From positions 1-7,374 of the forward strand of contig JAOAHK010000118.1 of the NCBI GenBank assembly GCA_026415275.1: 7,374 nt of DNA, read 5' to 3'. Origin of the DNA: Anaerolineales bacterium. GTDB taxonomy: Bacteria; Chloroflexota; Anaerolineae; Anaerolineales; UBA4823. Both the position numbers and the translations under genes were made by a program. The notes below the pieces were generated by a model that saw only the letters and a program-made list of their open reading frames with translations, searched no databases and was not told the DNA's origin. This document shows positions 5,840 through 7,374 of this stretch, in pieces. Position 1 is the stretch's first letter, and the number at the start of each line of letters is the position of its first letter.

Positions 5840-7374
5840 ATGACAGCCAAACCAACTTATCCAGAAAAAATTGGTTATATTATCGGCGGTGGACTCAAAG
5901 AAAACCTACGAGCTCGGCTTATTGTACCCTCGGATCAAGTGCAAGAAGGCAGTTTTGTCACGGTTTGGAGTGGCAATTGGGCTTTTTATGGCTTAGTTAC
6001 CGATATACAACTTGGTGCCACAGACCCTCGCTTTGCCGACGAACAAACCGAAAGCCGCTTTCCTTCCCTTATTACCCAAGCCCTTCTTGGCCAAACACTT
6101 TATACGAACATAGAGATTTTGCCAGCGTTAATGTTGGATCGCGGACCGGAACCGGGCACGCAGGCTTATCTGCAATGGCAAGAAGAAATCCAGCGTGGTA
6201 TCCACCCGAAACCCAGTATCTTGCCAGTCAAAACAGTGCCACATCATCACGCTGAGGGGTATCTAGCCGGAGCAGGTGATATTGCGGAGATTTTTGGTAA
6301 GCCTGATGAGGAGATGAATTTTGTAGTGGGTTATACACGAGAGTCGGGTCATCCCGTGTGCATAAATTTAGATCGCTTTATTCAACGTTCTGCAGGGATT
6401 TTTGGGGCAACAGGAACGGGAAAATCGTTTCTAACGCGTTTGCTTCTAGCGGGATTGATCCAACGGAATCGTGCCTCGGTGCTTGTCTTTGATATGCACA
6501 ACGAATATGGCTTTGATGATATTGCCTCCGACACGGGCTTGAGGGTCAAGGGGTTGAGAAACGCATTTCCAGCTCGAGTGCGCGTGGTCGGTTTGGGCAG
6601 AGAAAGCACCATCCGCTTGCAGCCTCCCGATTTTCACCTTGAAATTGCCATGAAGGATATTCGACCAGCAGACATCGAGCTATTGAGTGGGGTGTTGAAT
6701 TTGCGCGAGACAACCTCAACAACCCTAGAAGCTTTAGTCAGCAGTTTTGGGGTTGAGCATTGGTTTCGTGAATTTCGGGCAATGAGAAATGGAGCCATTG
6801 TCGAGAGTGAGGACGGAAAGCGTATCGCTGCCCCTGATAGCGTTGCAGCCTGGGCAAATCGCAGTGGTGTTCATCCTATGGCAGCCGAAGGGTTGCATTC
6901 AAAATTAAATGTGCTTTTTCATCGGGATTATATAGTAGAAGAACCTGCTGCGGATGGCGTTGGGCAAATCGTGAGCATGTTAGAGCAAGGACTGCATATC
7001 GTCCTCTCATTTGGAAAGTACGAGCAGGATGTTGATTACCTGTTTGTCTCCAATTTGCTCACCCGCCGGATTCGAGAAGCTTGGGAGAGACGCACTGACG
7101 CTTACCGTACAACCAAAACCAGGGAGCCTCGTCCCTTGGTAATTGTCCTTGAGGAGGCACATAAGCTCCTAAACCGAGAGCTAGCAAGCCAGACGACGTT
7201 CAGCACTATTGCGCGGGAGATGCGAAAGTATTATGTTACTCTCCTAATCGTTGATCAACGTCCCTCGCAGATCGATGACGAAGTGATGTCCCAACTTGGT
7301 ACACGCATTTCGGGCTGGCTAGGTGATGAAGATGATATTCGAGCAGTGTTAGCTGGCTTGGCAGGCCGCGATAC
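5840..7374 (+). CDS. herA: HerA-family DNA-translocating ATPase (partial, runs off the right edge)
   Basis: Hexameric FtsK/HerA-superfamily P-loop ATPase that pumps DNA and drives the NurA nuclease. The frame is open from ATG 5840 to the window end (511 complete codons plus 2 nt), so the C-terminus is missing. An N-terminal HAS-barrel occupies about residues 10-155. The Walker A motif FGATGTGKS is at 188-196. The strand-2 motif VFDMHNEYGF is at 216-225, where HerA proteins usually have D-x-H-x-E-Y. Walker B is LVIVLEEAHKLL at 433-444, with E439 as the probable catalytic glutamate. The VDQRPSQIDDEVMSQLGTRI stretch at 471-490 is the conserved segment after Walker B, followed by DEDDIRAVLAG. An in-frame TAG at 5807 excludes a start further upstream. 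The Shine-Dalgarno is weak (GAGAA at 5828-5832), and the 30-nt gap suggests translation coupled to the preceding gene. Confidence 0.95.
   Translation, partial: MTAKPTYPEKIGYIIGGGLKENLRARLIVPSDQVQEGSFVTVWSGNWAFYGLVTDIQLGATDPRFADEQTESRFPSLITQALLGQTLYTNIEILPALMLDRGPEPGTQAYLQWQEEIQRGIHPKPSILPVKTVPHHHAEGYLAGAGDIAEIFGKPDEEMNFVVGYTRESGHPVCINLDRFIQRSAGIFGATGTGKSFLTRLLLAGLIQRNRASVLVFDMHNEYGFDDIASDTGLRVKGLRNAFPARVRVVGLGRESTIRLQPPDFHLEIAMKDIRPADIELLSGVLNLRETTSTTLEALVSSFGVEHWFREFRAMRNGAIVESEDGKRIAAPDSVAAWANRSGVHPMAAEGLHSKLNVLFHRDYIVEEPAADGVGQIVSMLEQGLHIVLSFGKYEQDVDYLFVSNLLTRRIREAWERRTDAYRTTKTREPRPLVIVLEEAHKLLNRELASQTTFSTIAREMRKYYVTLLIVDQRPSQIDDEVMSQLGTRISGWLGDEDDIRAVLAGLAGRD

Noticed and set aside
5807..5840. 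Possible single fused gene, since the HAS-barrel protein and HerA are in the same frame
   Set aside because: An in-frame TAG at 5807-5809 separates them and HerA has its own ATG and a complete HAS-barrel after it. This looks like two genes, not a broken fusion.
5833..6255. 140-codon open frame on the + strand over the start of herA
   Set aside because: It overlaps the HerA frame, which begins at 5840 and contains the HAS-barrel and Walker motifs. The alternative translation is rich in Ser, Arg and Trp and has no recognisable domain.

Overview
The window carries six complete genes and one gene cut by the right edge, in three transcription groups. Base composition is moderate, near half GC in genes and strongly AT-rich in the two upstream regions. 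Start codons are mixed (TTG, GTG, ATG) and Shine-Dalgarno signals are ordinary. A bacterial HerA/NurA pair together with a Pit/DUF47 pair would fit a deep-branching bacterium such as a Chloroflexota (Anaerolineae-like) lineage. That placement rests on my impression of protein flavour and gene content and was not tested. I see no phage, IS, CRISPR or RNA gene.

Region 1 (1-1841, + strand): an AT-rich leader with two good sigma-70-type promoter candidates drives a two-gene phosphate (or metal-phosphate) uptake unit. It encodes a PiT/PHO4-family transporter followed by a DUF47/PhoU-like partner protein. Region 2 (1842-1925) is a short convergent spacer with two small hairpins closed by GTGA loops. 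Region 3 (1926-3823, - strand): a two-gene unit in which a double-GNAT-like acetyltransferase is transcribed first and an EamA/DMT-family ten-helix transporter second. The start of the acetyltransferase gene sits inside a perfect 12-bp inverted repeat whose upstream arm can also pair with a nearer sequence. This looks like a possible two-state mRNA leader. Region 4 (3824-4004) is the divergent intergenic region. Region 5 (4005-7374, + strand): nurA nuclease, a ~205-residue protein resembling the N-terminal HAS-barrel part of HerA but without the ATPase, and herA itself, which is open at the right edge.

The most notable item is the three-gene nurA / HAS-barrel-only / herA cassette. NurA and HerA are known physical partners: a nuclease dimer docked on a hexameric DNA-translocating ATPase. 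The HAS-barrel is the part of HerA known to contact NurA, so a separate HAS-barrel-like protein made from the gene between them could be a third subunit or a regulator of that docking. This is inference from sequence resemblance and gene order.
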